64,000 nt of DNA, taken from Agrococcus sp. ARC_14 (GTDB lineage: Bacteria > Actinomycetota > Actinomycetes > Actinomycetales > Microbacteriaceae). Positions within the stretch are counted from its first letter, which is position 1, and each line of letters starts with the position of its first letter. The stretch is taken from the NCBI RefSeq assembly GCF_022436485.1, contig NZ_JAKUDO010000001.1:1178001-1242000 (forward strand), read 5' to 3'. The translations under genes and the position numbers were made by a program. The notes under the pieces are model-generated. The model ran no database searches and had not been told where the DNA came from. It saw only the letters and a list, made by a program, of their open reading frames with translations. Shown here in pieces: positions 47,981 through 56,169 of this stretch.

Positions 47981-49054
47981 GTGGCACTCACCATCGGCAT
48001 CGTCGGACTCCCCAACGTGGGCAAGTCGACCCTCTTCAACGCTCTCACCAAGAACTCCGTGCTCGCGGCGAACTACCCGTTCGCAACGATCGAGCCCAAC
48101 ATCGGGGTGGTCGAGCTGCCGGATGCGCGCCTGACGCGACTGGCCGAGATCCACGGCTCGCAGCGCATCCTGCCCGCCGCACTCTCGTTCGTGGACATCG
48201 CCGGCATCGTGAAGGGCGCGAGCGAGGGCGAGGGGCTGGGCAACAAGTTCCTTGCGAACATCCGTGAGGCGGATGCGATCGCACAGGTCGTGCGTGGATT
48301 CAGCGACAGCGACGTCGTGCACGTCGACGGCGCGGTCGACCCCGCCTCCGACATGGAGACCATCAACACCGAGCTCATGCTCGCCGACCTGCAGACGCTC
48401 GAGAAGGCGATCCCGCGCCTCGAGAAGGAGGTCAAGGGCAAGAAGGTCGACGCCTCCACGCTGGCGGCCGCCGTCGAGGCGAACGAGATCCTGAACGCAG
48501 GGAAGACACTGTCGCAGGCCGGCTTCGACACCACGCCCATCAGGGAGCTCGGCCTGCTGACCGCCAAGCCGGTGCTGTTCGTCTTCAACGTCGACGAGGC
48601 AGTGCTCTCGGACGACGCGAGGAAGGCCGAGCTGGCAGCGCTCGTCGCGCCCGCGAAGGCTGTCTTCCTCGACGCGCAGGTGGAGTCGGAGCTCGTCGAC
48701 CTCGACCCCGCGGAGGCGCTCGAGCTGCTGCAGTCGCTCGGCCAGGACGAGTCGGGCCTCGACCAGCTCGCCCGCATCGGCTTCGAGACGCTCGGTCTGC
48801 AGACCTACCTGACGGCTGGTCCGAAGGAGTCGCGCGCCTGGACCATCCACAAGGGCGACACGGCGCCGCAGGCCGCCGGCGTCATCCACACCGACTTCGA
48901 GCGCGGCTTCATCAAGGCAGAGGTCGTCTCGTTCGAGGATCTGGATGCGCACGGCACGATGGCGGATGCGAAGGCAGCCGGGCGGGTGCGCATCGAGGGC
49001 AAGGACTACGTGATGGCTGACGGCGACGTGGTGGAGTTCCGCTTCAACGTGTAG
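47981..49054 (+). CDS. ychF: Redox-regulated ATPase/GTPase YchF (Obg family)
   Basis: 357 residues from the GTG at 47981. Walker A GLPNVGKSTLFNALT, switch region YPFATIEPNIGVVELPD, VDIAGIVKGASEGEGLGNKFL, the NxxE specificity motif FNVDEAVL (YchF prefers ATP), and the C-terminal TGS domain ending RIEGKDYVMADGDVVEFRFNV. It binds the ribosome and acts in stress and translation control. TAGGCT (47967-47972) is eight bases upstream of the GTG and there is no ribosome site, so the gene is probably leaderless. Confidence 0.96.
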   Translation: MALTIGIVGLPNVGKSTLFNALTKNSVLAANYPFATIEPNIGVVELPDARLTRLAEIHGSQRILPAALSFVDIAGIVKGASEGEGLGNKFLANIREADAIAQVVRGFSDSDVVHVDGAVDPASDMETINTELMLADLQTLEKAIPRLEKEVKGKKVDASTLAAAVEANEILNAGKTLSQAGFDTTPIRELGLLTAKPVLFVFNVDEAVLSDDARKAELAALVAPAKAVFLDAQVESELVDLDPAEALELLQSLGQDESGLDQLARIGFETLGLQTYLTAGPKESRAWTIHKGDTAPQAAGVIHTDFERGFIKAEVVSFEDLDAHGTMADAKAAGRVRIEGKDYVMADGDVVEFRFNV

Positions 49055-49066
49055 TTCATCGAGATC

Positions 49067-49082
49067 CGCGGGTGCGCCCGCG
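49067..49082. terminator. Short hairpin between ychF and the ROK gene
   Basis: cgcggg-tgcg-cccgcg, a 6-bp stem 13 bases after the ychF stop and 40 before the convergent ROK gene stop. No T tract. Confidence 0.4.
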
Positions 49083-49122
49083 TCAGCGCCCTGGCCTCAC
49101 AAGCGCTGCGAAAGCGACCTGG

Positions 49123-50388
49123 TCAACGGTCTCGAGCGGCTTCGGCGGCTCGGAACTGCTTCAGGTGTTCAGGCTCGAAGAGGTGACGCCGGCCCAGGAG
49201 GTACGCGCCAGCGATGCCGAGGTCGGGAGCCATGCTGCTGTAGTCAACGACGAGGTCTTTGGTGGCAAGCGCGCGGGTTCGTGCGTAGACGACGCTGCGC
49301 ACGCCCGCGAGGAGATCGTGCGTGACGCTCGAGAGTCCGCTCGTGATGACCACACGTCGAGGGTTGAGCACATTGCACAGGGCTGAGACGACCTCCCCAA
49401 GCATCTCTGCGCTCTCGCGGACGACCTGGGTGGCTCTCGGGTCCTGTCTGCGTAGTAGATGGGCGAGGAGATCGGACCCCTCGAGTTCACTGTCGTCGTC
49501 GGTGATCCCGATGGCGCGGAGCCTGGCCAGCATCGCCGGAACAGCTGCCACGGACTCGACGCATCCGCGTGACCCGCAAGCGCACAGCGTGTCGCCGCCG
49601 GCGACGCACGGGATGTGGCCGACGTCGCCAGCCGAACCGTTCGCGCCCCGGTAGATCTCGCCTGCTCCGTCGACGATCCCCGCTCCGATGCCGGTCCCGA
49701 GCTGCACCGACAGCAACGGCAGCGCTTCAGGCCCCAGGAGTCCGGCTTCGGCTATGGCGCGAACGGCGCAGTCGTTCTCGAGCAGGACCGGGCAACCCAG
49801 GAGCTGTTCGAGTCGCCCGACGACGTCGTACCCGTCCCACGACGGCAGGACGGTGGGCCGCAGCGGCGCCTGCGTGCGCGAATCGATCCTGGCCGGAAAT
49901 GCAATGGCCGCGACGTGCCGCGGTGCGAACGCGACGGGTCGTGCAATCGCCACCTCGTCACGGAGCTCCCCCAGCAGCGCTGCCAGGCGGTCGAGGGCGA
50001 CATCTGGCGGCCCCGACGTGGGGAGGTAGACGCGACGTCGGGCAACGACGTGCCCGCGCAGATCGACGACCGCAGCGGTCGTCGCCTGCGTCCCCATGTC
50101 GACAGCGAGGATGTGAGCCGCATCGCGGTTGAGCTCCACAGTCTCGGCGGGTCGGCCCCGACCAGAGCGCGGGCGTTGCTGTGCGTGCGCGAGAACACCG
50201 CGGTGCAGCAGCCAGTCGACGTGCGCGCTGACGGACGAGCGAGGCATGCCAGAAGCCCGCACCAGCTCCGCCTTGTTCGTCGTTCCTGCGCACGCGACGC
50301 GAAGCGCGATGCTGCTCGCGGCGTGCTCTGCGGCGACGCTGCCTTCAGGCAATAAGGGCCATGTCAGGTTGGGCAGGGTGCTGGACAC
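49123..50388 (-). CDS. ROK-family transcriptional repressor
   Basis: 421 residues from a GTG at 50388. N-terminal winged helix (ALRVACAGTTNKAELVRASGMPRSSVSAHVDWLLHRGVL). Then the ROK sugar-kinase-like domain: LAVDMGTQATTAAVVDLRG, VLLENDCAVRAIAEAG, LSVQLGTGIGAGIVDGAGEIYRGANGSAGDVGHIPC, and the zinc motif CACGSRGC. It is likely to sense a sugar or sugar phosphate and repress the divergent hexitol operon. CATTAT lies six bases upstream of the GTG, so a leaderless mRNA is likely. Codon use and base composition from here to 54.6 kb look less GC-rich than the flanks. Confidence 0.88.
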   Translation of the reverse strand: MSSTLPNLTWPLLPEGSVAAEHAASSIALRVACAGTTNKAELVRASGMPRSSVSAHVDWLLHRGVLAHAQQRPRSGRGRPAETVELNRDAAHILAVDMGTQATTAAVVDLRGHVVARRRVYLPTSGPPDVALDRLAALLGELRDEVAIARPVAFAPRHVAAIAFPARIDSRTQAPLRPTVLPSWDGYDVVGRLEQLLGCPVLLENDCAVRAIAEAGLLGPEALPLLSVQLGTGIGAGIVDGAGEIYRGANGSAGDVGHIPCVAGGDTLCACGSRGCVESVAAVPAMLARLRAIGITDDDSELEGSDLLAHLLRRQDPRATQVVRESAEMLGEVVSALCNVLNPRRVVITSGLSSVTHDLLAGVRSVVYARTRALATKDLVVDYSSMAPDLGIAGAYLLGRRHLFEPEHLKQFRAAEAARDR

Positions 50389-50397
50389 CCGCCAATA

Positions 50398-50457
50398 ATG
50401 ACATACTGCAACAAAAGTCTGTCGTTGAAGATGCACTATGACGTCGCTTAGCGTCAT
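50398..50457. promoter_or_regulatory. Divergent ROK / hexitol-operon promoter with operator repeats
   Basis: For the plus strand: ttgaag (50425-50430), 18 bases, tagcgt (50449-50454). An inverted repeat atgacg-N8-cgtcat (50438-50457) spans the -10. A related imperfect pair, atgaca (50398-50403) and tgtcgt (50420-50425), overlaps the ROK promoter. The stretch is AT-rich for this genome (27 of 60 bases from 50401 are G or C). Two related operators would allow control of both directions. Confidence 0.5.
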
Positions 50458-50513
50458 TGGAGGCACGCGGTTGCAACTCCAGCAACGCGTCGACGACGAC
50501 GGGACTCTCTGCA

Positions 50514-51206
50514 GTGGCACGCATCCAGTACGCGGCATCGATCATGTGCGCGGATCTCGCGAACCTCGAGAGTTCGATGGCCGAGGTCGAGGCCGCCGGC
50601 GTCGACGCGCTCCACGTCGACGTGCTCGATGGCCGCTTTAGTCCGAGCATGCCGCTGGGCCTCGAGACGATCCGCCGCATGCGGCAGATCACGACGCTTC
50701 CGTTCGACGCGCACATCATGACCACCGACAATGAGTGGTTCGTCGCGGAGATGCTCGCGCTCGGCGCTGACTCGGTGACGTTCCACATCGAGACGACGCT
50801 GCACGTTGATCGCCTCATCGGCCTTGCCCGTGCAGCAGGCGCGAAGGTGGGCATCGCGCTGAACCCAGCGACCTCACTCGCCCTGCTGGAGTTTGTACTG
50901 CCGCTGGTCGACTCGGTCTGCCTCATGCTCATCAATCCTGGCTACGCCACGAACGCCGCTGAGAAGCAGGTGCCGTACGCCACCGAGAAGGTGGCGCGAC
51001 TTCGCCGGATGATCGACGACCAGGGGCTTGCGGCCGACGTCCAGGTCGATGGTCGCGTCTCGTTCGCGACCGTGCCGGACCTCGTGCGTGCCGGCGCGAC
51101 GAGCCTCGTGCTCGGCAGCACGAGCCTCTTCGCGAAGGATGCGACGCTCGCGCAGAATCGCGCTCGCCTTGACGAGTGCATCGCCGCCGGCGGAGGGATC
51201 AGATGA
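50514..51206 (+). CDS. Ribulose-phosphate 3-epimerase-like / allulose-6-phosphate 3-epimerase-like enzyme
   Basis: 230 residues from the GTG at 50514 (RIQYAASIMCADL follows directly; a TTG at 50457 would add 19 residues of poor quality). RPE-superfamily TIM barrel: SIMCADLANLESSMAEVEAAGVDALHVDVLDGRFSPSMPLG with the metal/catalytic Asp, DAHIMTTD, VTFHIETT, a methionine-rich loop LMLINPGYATN replacing the usual MSVxPGFGGQ, and VDGRVSF with the second Asp. Compared with housekeeping RPE several conserved residues differ, as in AlsE-type hexulose-6-phosphate epimerases. First gene of the PTS operon; probably epimerises a ketohexose 6-phosphate. Confidence 0.78.
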   Translation: MARIQYAASIMCADLANLESSMAEVEAAGVDALHVDVLDGRFSPSMPLGLETIRRMRQITTLPFDAHIMTTDNEWFVAEMLALGADSVTFHIETTLHVDRLIGLARAAGAKVGIALNPATSLALLEFVLPLVDSVCLMLINPGYATNAAEKQVPYATEKVARLRRMIDDQGLAADVQVDGRVSFATVPDLVRAGATSLVLGSTSLFAKDATLAQNRARLDECIAAGGGIR

Positions 51207-51760
51207 AGTTCGATGCTGCGCAGGCGCGCATCGTCAGCGAGATCAGCGATGCGATGTCGAGAGTCGACGCGCAAGACGTCGAGGCGCTGGTCGACGCCAT
51301 CCTGGCAGCTGACCGCGTCTTCGTCGTTGGCGTGGGTCGGGTCAAGCTCGCGCTCGAGGGCATTGCCAAGCGTCTGGCTCACCTCGGCATCGACACCGTC
51401 GTCGTCGGCCAGGTCACGGAGCCCGCCATCACAGCAGCCGACCTGCTCATCGTCGGATCTGGCAGCGGCGAGAGTGTGTTCCCGGTCGCGATCGCAGCAA
51501 AGGCCAAGCAACTCGGAGCGGCAGTTGCACACATCGGCGCGAACCCGAACAGCACGATGCGCGAGCACGCTGCTCTCTTCGTCCGCTTGCCCGTCCAGAC
51601 CAAGCTCGGGCTTCCGGGCGAGGTTCCCTCGACCCAGCCCATGACGAGCTTGTTCGAGCAGTGCCTGCTGCTCCTTGGCGACGCGATCGCACTCATGCTG
51701 GTCGAACGATCCGGCACGCCACTGCACGACCTGTGGCGGCACCACGCGAACCTGGAGTGA
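51203..51760 (+). CDS. SIS-domain 6-phospho-3-hexuloisomerase-like protein
   Basis: 185 residues, the exact size of 6-phospho-3-hexuloisomerase (PHI/HxlB). SIS fold: FVVGVGRVKLALEGIAKRLAHLGIDTVVVGQVTEPAITAADLLIVGSGSGES, then AHIGANPNSTMREHAALFVRLPVQTKLG. The C-terminal PMTSLFEQCLLLLGDAIALMLVERSG...HHANLE is typical of PHI. Known PHI converts D-arabino-hex-3-ulose 6-phosphate to fructose 6-phosphate. Here no formaldehyde-fixing synthase is adjacent; instead it is coupled (ATGA overlap) to the epimerase gene in a hexitol operon, so it may move a keto group between C2 and C3 of a hexulose phosphate. Confidence 0.8.
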   Translation: MKFDAAQARIVSEISDAMSRVDAQDVEALVDAILAADRVFVVGVGRVKLALEGIAKRLAHLGIDTVVVGQVTEPAITAADLLIVGSGSGESVFPVAIAAKAKQLGAAVAHIGANPNSTMREHAALFVRLPVQTKLGLPGEVPSTQPMTSLFEQCLLLLGDAIALMLVERSGTPLHDLWRHHANLE

Positions 51761-51765
51761 GCTGC

Positions 51766-52584
51766 ATGACCATCACCGCGAGCAACGGCTGGATCGATCT
51801 TGCCGACAAGGTCGTCATCGTCACGGGCGGAGCCTCCGGGATCGGAGCGGAGATCGCGAGATCGCTCACGCGCAACGGCGCGACCGTTGTGGTGGCCGAC
51901 GTGCGGCCCGAACAGGTGACCAAGGATCTGGCCGTGTCTGCCATCGCCTGCGACACCACGGATGCAGCGAGCGTCGAGCGTATGGTGGGGGAGACGATCG
52001 CGACCTTTGGCCGCATCGATGCACTCGTCAATAACGCGGGCGTCAATCGTCCCCGTCTTCTCATCGACGTGCGAGGCGAACAGCCCGGCTATGAGGCTAC
52101 CGAGGCGGATTTCGACTTCATCACGGCCGTCAACCAGAAGGGGCCGTTCCTGTGTGCGCAGGCGGTCGCCCGGCGCATGGCCGAGGCGGGCGGCGGCGTC
52201 ATCGTCAACATCTCCTCGGAGGCTGGCGTCGAGGGCTCGAAAGGGCAGAGCATCTACGCCGCAACCAAGGCAGCGCTCAACGGCTTCACACGCTCATGGG
52301 CCAAGGAGCTCGGCCCCCAGGGCATCCGTGTCGTAGGCATTGCTCCCGGCATCAACAAGCGCACCAACATGAACAACGACGAGAACTATCGTGCGCTCGC
52401 CTACACGCGTGGCATGAACGTCGACGAGCTCGAAGCGATCGATGCCACCTATGCGCGCACGATCCCACTTGGCCGCGTCGGGGAGCACCACGAGGTCGCC
52501 GACCTCGTCGGCTATCTCGTCTCCGATCACTCCAGCTACATCACTGGCACCACCATCAACATCACCGGCGGCAAGTCGCGTTGA
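51766..52584 (+). CDS. Short-chain dehydrogenase, sorbitol-6-phosphate 2-dehydrogenase-like
   Basis: 272 residues from the ATG at 51766 (GGAG eight bases before; a GTG at 51757 overlaps the previous stop). SDR: VVIVTGGASGIGAEIARSL, NNAGVNRPRLLIDVRG, NISSEAGVEGSKGQSIYAATKAALNGFTRSWAKEL (catalytic Ser, Tyr, Lys), PGINKRTNMNNDENYRALAYTRGMNVDELEA and YITGTTINITGGKSR. The insertion with LAYTRG and the long NRPRLLID loop match lactobacillar sorbitol-6-phosphate dehydrogenases. It would oxidise the hexitol phosphate delivered by the PTS to a hexulose phosphate with NAD+. Confidence 0.82.
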   Translation: MTITASNGWIDLADKVVIVTGGASGIGAEIARSLTRNGATVVVADVRPEQVTKDLAVSAIACDTTDAASVERMVGETIATFGRIDALVNNAGVNRPRLLIDVRGEQPGYEATEADFDFITAVNQKGPFLCAQAVARRMAEAGGGVIVNISSEAGVEGSKGQSIYAATKAALNGFTRSWAKELGPQGIRVVGIAPGINKRTNMNNDENYRALAYTRGMNVDELEAIDATYARTIPLGRVGEHHEVADLVGYLVSDHSSYITGTTINITGGKSR

Positions 52585-52615
52585 CGCGATAGATCGCCTC
52601 GACGAGAGACAGCAC

Positions 52616-54601
52616 ATGGACGATGCAATGAAGCAGGCTCCCACCGCCACCGCCACCGCCACCGACGCCCTCGGTTCCGACGCGCGTTCACCGCGCCGTT
52701 CGCATGTGCTCGTGCGCATCCAGCGGTTCGGCAACTTCCTCAGCGGCATGGTGATGCCAAACCTCGGTGCCTTCGTGGCATGGGGTCTGCTCACGGCGTT
52801 GTTCATCCCGACGGGATGGTTCCCGAACGAGAATCTGGCTGAGCTCGTCAGTCCGATCATGACCTACGCACTGCCGATGCTCATCGGCTTCACGGGTGGC
52901 AGCATGGTGCATGGGGCCCGCGGCGGGGCGATCGGCGTTCTCGCAACCATGGGCGTCGTGGTCGGTGCCGACGTGACGATGCTCATCGGCGCCATGGTCA
53001 TGGGGCCGCTCGCCGCGTGGCTCATGAAACAGGTCGACCGCCTGTTCGACGGCAAGGTGAAGCCCGGCTTCGAGATGCTCATCAGCAACTTCTCGATGGG
53101 CATCCTCGGTCTGCTGCTCGCCGTCGCAGGCTACCTCGGCATCGGTCCCGTGTTCGGTGTTGTGTTGACGGCGCTGTCGGCGGGCGTGAACTGGGTTCTC
53201 GAGCTCGGACTGCTCCCGCTCGTGGCGATCCTCGTGGCGCCGGCGCAGGTGTTGTTCCTCAACAACGCCATCAACCACGGGATCATGGGCCCGCTTGGCA
53301 TCGAGCAGGTCGCCGAGCAAGGCCGTTCGATCTTGTTCCTTGTCGATGCCAACCCCGGACCGTCGGTCGGAACGCTGCTTGCGATCAGCCTGTTCGGCGT
53401 CGGGATGGCGAAGCGCACTGCACCGATGGCAGCGCTCATCGCAGGTGTCGGCGGCATCGGAGAGGTCTACTTCCCGTTCGTGCTGATGAAGCCGAAGCTG
53501 GTGTTCGCGACGATGGGCGGCATGGCGACGTCGCTGTTTCTGCTGCAGCTGCTCGGCGGCGGCACCGTTGCGACGCCGTCGCCCGGCAGCTTCTTCGCCA
53601 TGATGGCGCTGTCGCCCGCAGGTGCGATCCTTGGCAACCTCGTCGGCTTCTTCGGCGGCATGGCTGTGTCCTTCGTCATCGGTTGGGCACTGCTGCGTGG
53701 AGAGCGGAAGAGTCATGAGGACACCGCCGAACTCGAAGACGGCACCGACGAGGAGCGCGCTCGTCACAACGCGGCCGCGCTCGAGCACAGGACGCCGGGA
53801 CCGATCCGCAAGGTCGTGGTCGCGTGTGATGCCGGCATGGGGTCAAGCGCTATGGGTGCGTCGATCTTGAAGTCGAAGGTGCGCAAGCGCATGCTGGATG
53901 TCGAAGTCACCAACGCCAAGATCGAAGAGATTCCGGTCGACGCCGACCTCGTCGTGACCCATACCCAGCTAGTAGGGCGCGCGCGACAGCTGCACGATGA
54001 TGGCAAGAGGCGCTTCTTGACGATCACGAACTTCATGCAGAGCGAGCAGTACGACGAGATCGTTGCGCTGCTTGAGCAGACCTCCGTCGCCGCCGATGCG
54101 CCCATTGCACACGCAAACCCCAGGGCAGCCGAGCCCGCCATGGTGGGCCTGCTGGAGCCGGAACAGGGGCTGCGTGCCAGTGGCGTACTCGCCCGCGCGA
54201 ACGTCACCCTCGGCGCTGCGTACGCGACGAAGTCGGAGGCGATCGAAGCCACAGGGTCGATCCTCGTGCGCGAGGGATATGTCACCGAGCGTTACATCAC
54301 ATCGATGCATGAGCGCGATCGTCAGATGTCGGTGTACGTCGGGAACCATGTTGCGATTCCTCACGGCATGAGCGGCTCTGAGTCGGAGATCATGCGCTCG
54401 GGAGTGTCGGTCGTGCAGGTGCCTGCAGGTGTCGACTTCGACGGAGAGACCGTCTTCGTGCTCTTCGGCATAGCGGGCCGCGAAGGGGAGCACCTGCCGA
54501 TCCTCAGTGCGATCGCCGAACGACTCACCGACGATGCGTCCGTCGAGCGACTGCGTGCGGCGACGACTGTCGACGAGGTGATCTCGCTGCTACTCGAGTA
54601 G
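52616..54601 (+). CDS. Mannitol-type PTS permease EIICBA
   Basis: 661 residues in the order IIC-IIB-IIA like E. coli MtlA (637). IIC (about 35-365) has the conserved NNAINHGIMGPLGIEQ and LVDANPGPSVGTLLA segments. IIB (about 397-485) carries phospho-Cys404 in VVVACDAGMGSS. IIA (about 508-655) carries phospho-His583 in VGNHVAIPHGMSG. It imports and phosphorylates a hexitol with phosphate from HPr. The operon has a sorbitol-6-phosphate-dehydrogenase-like SDR, an epimerase and an isomerase instead of mannitol-1-phosphate dehydrogenase, so the sugar alcohol is probably not plain mannitol. The first 25 residues are a variable Ala/Thr tail. Confidence 0.92.
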   Translation: MDDAMKQAPTATATATDALGSDARSPRRSHVLVRIQRFGNFLSGMVMPNLGAFVAWGLLTALFIPTGWFPNENLAELVSPIMTYALPMLIGFTGGSMVHGARGGAIGVLATMGVVVGADVTMLIGAMVMGPLAAWLMKQVDRLFDGKVKPGFEMLISNFSMGILGLLLAVAGYLGIGPVFGVVLTALSAGVNWVLELGLLPLVAILVAPAQVLFLNNAINHGIMGPLGIEQVAEQGRSILFLVDANPGPSVGTLLAISLFGVGMAKRTAPMAALIAGVGGIGEVYFPFVLMKPKLVFATMGGMATSLFLLQLLGGGTVATPSPGSFFAMMALSPAGAILGNLVGFFGGMAVSFVIGWALLRGERKSHEDTAELEDGTDEERARHNAAALEHRTPGPIRKVVVACDAGMGSSAMGASILKSKVRKRMLDVEVTNAKIEEIPVDADLVVTHTQLVGRARQLHDDGKRRFLTITNFMQSEQYDEIVALLEQTSVAADAPIAHANPRAAEPAMVGLLEPEQGLRASGVLARANVTLGAAYATKSEAIEATGSILVREGYVTERYITSMHERDRQMSVYVGNHVAIPHGMSGSESEIMRSGVSVVQVPAGVDFDGETVFVLFGIAGREGEHLPILSAIAERLTDDASVERLRAATTVDEVISLLLE

Positions 54602-54891
54602 TGGATTCCTGTCGAGGCGTCACTGCTTCGATCCGATCTCCGCAGCCTCGGTGCATTGCGACAGCGCCGATGCTCCAGCCTCCTGTCGGGCGGAGTGCAC
54701 CAGATGCTTGCTCCCTGGCATGGGTTGCTCGGTGAGTTGCGGAGCCACCATCCGGGTCCCTTGCCGTCCTTGCCTCGGAAGGAGCAGCCGGAACCCGCGC
54801 AGTTCGCCGGCCCGGTCGGTGTGACCCCGAGATTCAGGTTGGCGGTCCGACGAGGTCTGGCTCTCCCGGGAACACCGTTAGCGTGGTGAGC
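54602..54891. other. 290-base gap without recognisable gene
   Basis: Between the PTS gene and the next plus-strand gene. I see no convincing frame, hairpin or repeat. Short frames here lack ribosome sites. TAGCGT at 54879-54884 is the likely -10 box of the next gene. It marks the boundary between the hexitol operon and the small-gene region. Confidence 0.5.
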
Positions 54892-55350
54892 ATGAACCGT
54901 CGCGACATCGGCGATGCAGCCACGGTGCTGACGCTGCTGCAGGCCCCCGGACGCCCGAAGGGGCTTCGATCCCTGGTGTCCGGCTGGGACATGCTGCAGG
55001 CGGATGTCCCTGATCGGGAGCGCATGGAGACGGCATGGTCGATCCTGATCGGGTCGGGCCTCGCCGAGGTCGACTCGGACTGGTGTCTGCGCCTGACAGC
55101 GGATGGCGACCGGATGCGTCGCGCGGTGCGAGAGCGCGGCGGGATGCGGACCGCGCAGGCTGAGATCGCCGGCAGATTGGCACAGGAAGATCTGGCCGCG
55201 ACTCCGCTGCAGCTTCCCGCCGAAGTGTTCGATCGTGCAGTTCGGGCCTATCGGGGGAGCGGCGGACGCACCGTGGGGCGCCCCAAGGACAGTGGGAGGC
55301 TTCGTGACGCGGTGGCGCGGTTGCGGACGTCTGCGCGCTCTTGGTGGTGA
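54892..55350 (+). CDS. Hypothetical protein, possible winged-helix
   Basis: 152 residues from the ATG at 54892. The N-terminal half (RRDIGDAATVLTLLQAPGRPKGLRSLVSGWDMLQADVPDRERMETAWSILIGSGLAEV) looks like a three-helix DNA-binding or scaffold domain that asks 'one or two states per unit' (DRERMETAWSILIGSGL). The C-terminal half is Arg/Ala-rich with GSGGRTVGRPKDSGRLRDAV. No known family is recognised. There is no ribosome site, but TAGCGT is seven bases upstream of the ATG (leaderless). Followed four bases later by another small gene. Confidence 0.6.
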   Translation: MNRRDIGDAATVLTLLQAPGRPKGLRSLVSGWDMLQADVPDRERMETAWSILIGSGLAEVDSDWCLRLTADGDRMRRAVRERGGMRTAQAEIAGRLAQEDLAATPLQLPAEVFDRAVRAYRGSGGRTVGRPKDSGRLRDAVARLRTSARSWW

Positions 55351-55354
55351 CGGG

Positions 55355-55648
55355 ATGACGACGGCTCGGTGGCAGGCGCAGCTTGACGACGTGCGGCGCG
55401 CGATCGCGCAGCTGCGCGCCGCTTGCGCGGCGGACGGAGACGCACGGCGAGCCTCATCCGCCGACTGGCTGGGCGGGCTCTTCGAAGACGTCGCAGACGC
55501 CGAATCGCTGCAGCAGAGCGCCCGGCAGGCCCTGGGGCTCTACACCGGCGGCATGGGCTCCTTCCACGACGTCGGCACCGCGACGATGGCCTCGGCGGTC
55601 GACGCGCTGCGCACCACGCTCCACAGCGCGAGGAACGATCGCCGCTAG
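55355..55648 (+). CDS. Small hypothetical protein
   Basis: 97 residues, ATG at 55355, four bases after the previous stop, so probably co-transcribed. Helical: WQAQLDDVRRAIAQLRAACAADG, then SSADWLGGLFEDVADAESLQQSARQALGLYTGGMGSFHDVGTATMASAVDALRTTLHSAR. The pattern (short helical protein with a Gly-Met-Gly-Ser-Phe loop) recalls small conserved proteins found beside toxin-immunity genes, but I cannot name the family. No signal or membrane helix. Confidence 0.6.
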   Translation: MTTARWQAQLDDVRRAIAQLRAACAADGDARRASSADWLGGLFEDVADAESLQQSARQALGLYTGGMGSFHDVGTATMASAVDALRTTLHSARNDRR

Positions 55649-55657
55649 CCGCGCTGC

Positions 55658-56122
55658 CTACCCGCTGCCCGGCCGCAGCTTCGCGAGGTTCGGCAGCGGG
55701 CACCAGGAGCCGAGACGCGGGTAGTCGATGGTCACCGCGACGACGCCGTGTTCGCCGAACGACATCGCCCAGTCCAGCGCCGCAGGCAACGGCACGATGA
55801 ACAGCGCGACCGGCTCGCCGGGAGCGATGAGGCCGTTGGCCTCGGCGGCCTCCTTCGCGCGGGTCGCGCTGCTGAAGACGCAGAGCATCGGGCCTGCCTC
55901 GGCCGCCAGCATGTAGGGGCGAGGCGCCTCCGGCGTGCCTCGGTTGATGCCGACCCAGAACTCCAGGGCGGTCACCGCCCGCCACAGCTCGATCTGGGGC
56001 TCGATCTCGCCCGGCCGGGCGCGGCAGACCTGGTCGAGCCGGTCGATCTCGGCCACCGCCTCCGGGCTCGGCTCCAATGCGCCGCGGGTGGGATCTGCCT
56101 GGTCCGAGGGATCAGTGTTCAT
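55658..56122 (-). CDS. SseB-like hypothetical protein
   Basis: 154 residues from the ATG at 56122. After a 40-residue polar start comes LWRAVTALEFWVGINRGTPEAPRPYMLAAEAGPMLCVFSSATRAKEAAEANGLI, then VALFIVPLPAALDWAMSFGEHGVVAVTIDYPRLGSWCPLPNLAKL. The alternation of a 'pvFTs...A' element and a closing 'v..iNP'-like strand resembles SseB N-terminal-domain proteins, which often accompany type VII or polymorphic toxins. The assignment is tentative. It lies in a group of small single genes on alternating strands. Confidence 0.6.
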   Translation of the reverse strand: MNTDPSDQADPTRGALEPSPEAVAEIDRLDQVCRARPGEIEPQIELWRAVTALEFWVGINRGTPEAPRPYMLAAEAGPMLCVFSSATRAKEAAEANGLIAPGEPVALFIVPLPAALDWAMSFGEHGVVAVTIDYPRLGSWCPLPNLAKLRPGSG

Positions 56123-56169
56123 CGCAGCAACGTATCCGGCGCTCCTGACGGTGCGCCGGGGCCGCGCGC

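Noticed and set aside
51203..51760. Formaldehyde-assimilation (RuMP) gene pair with the preceding epimerase-like gene as hexulose-phosphate synthase
   Set aside because: The preceding protein keeps the RPE-type HVDVLDG and VDGRVS elements, and the operon contains a hexitol PTS and dehydrogenase, which fits sugar-alcohol use better.
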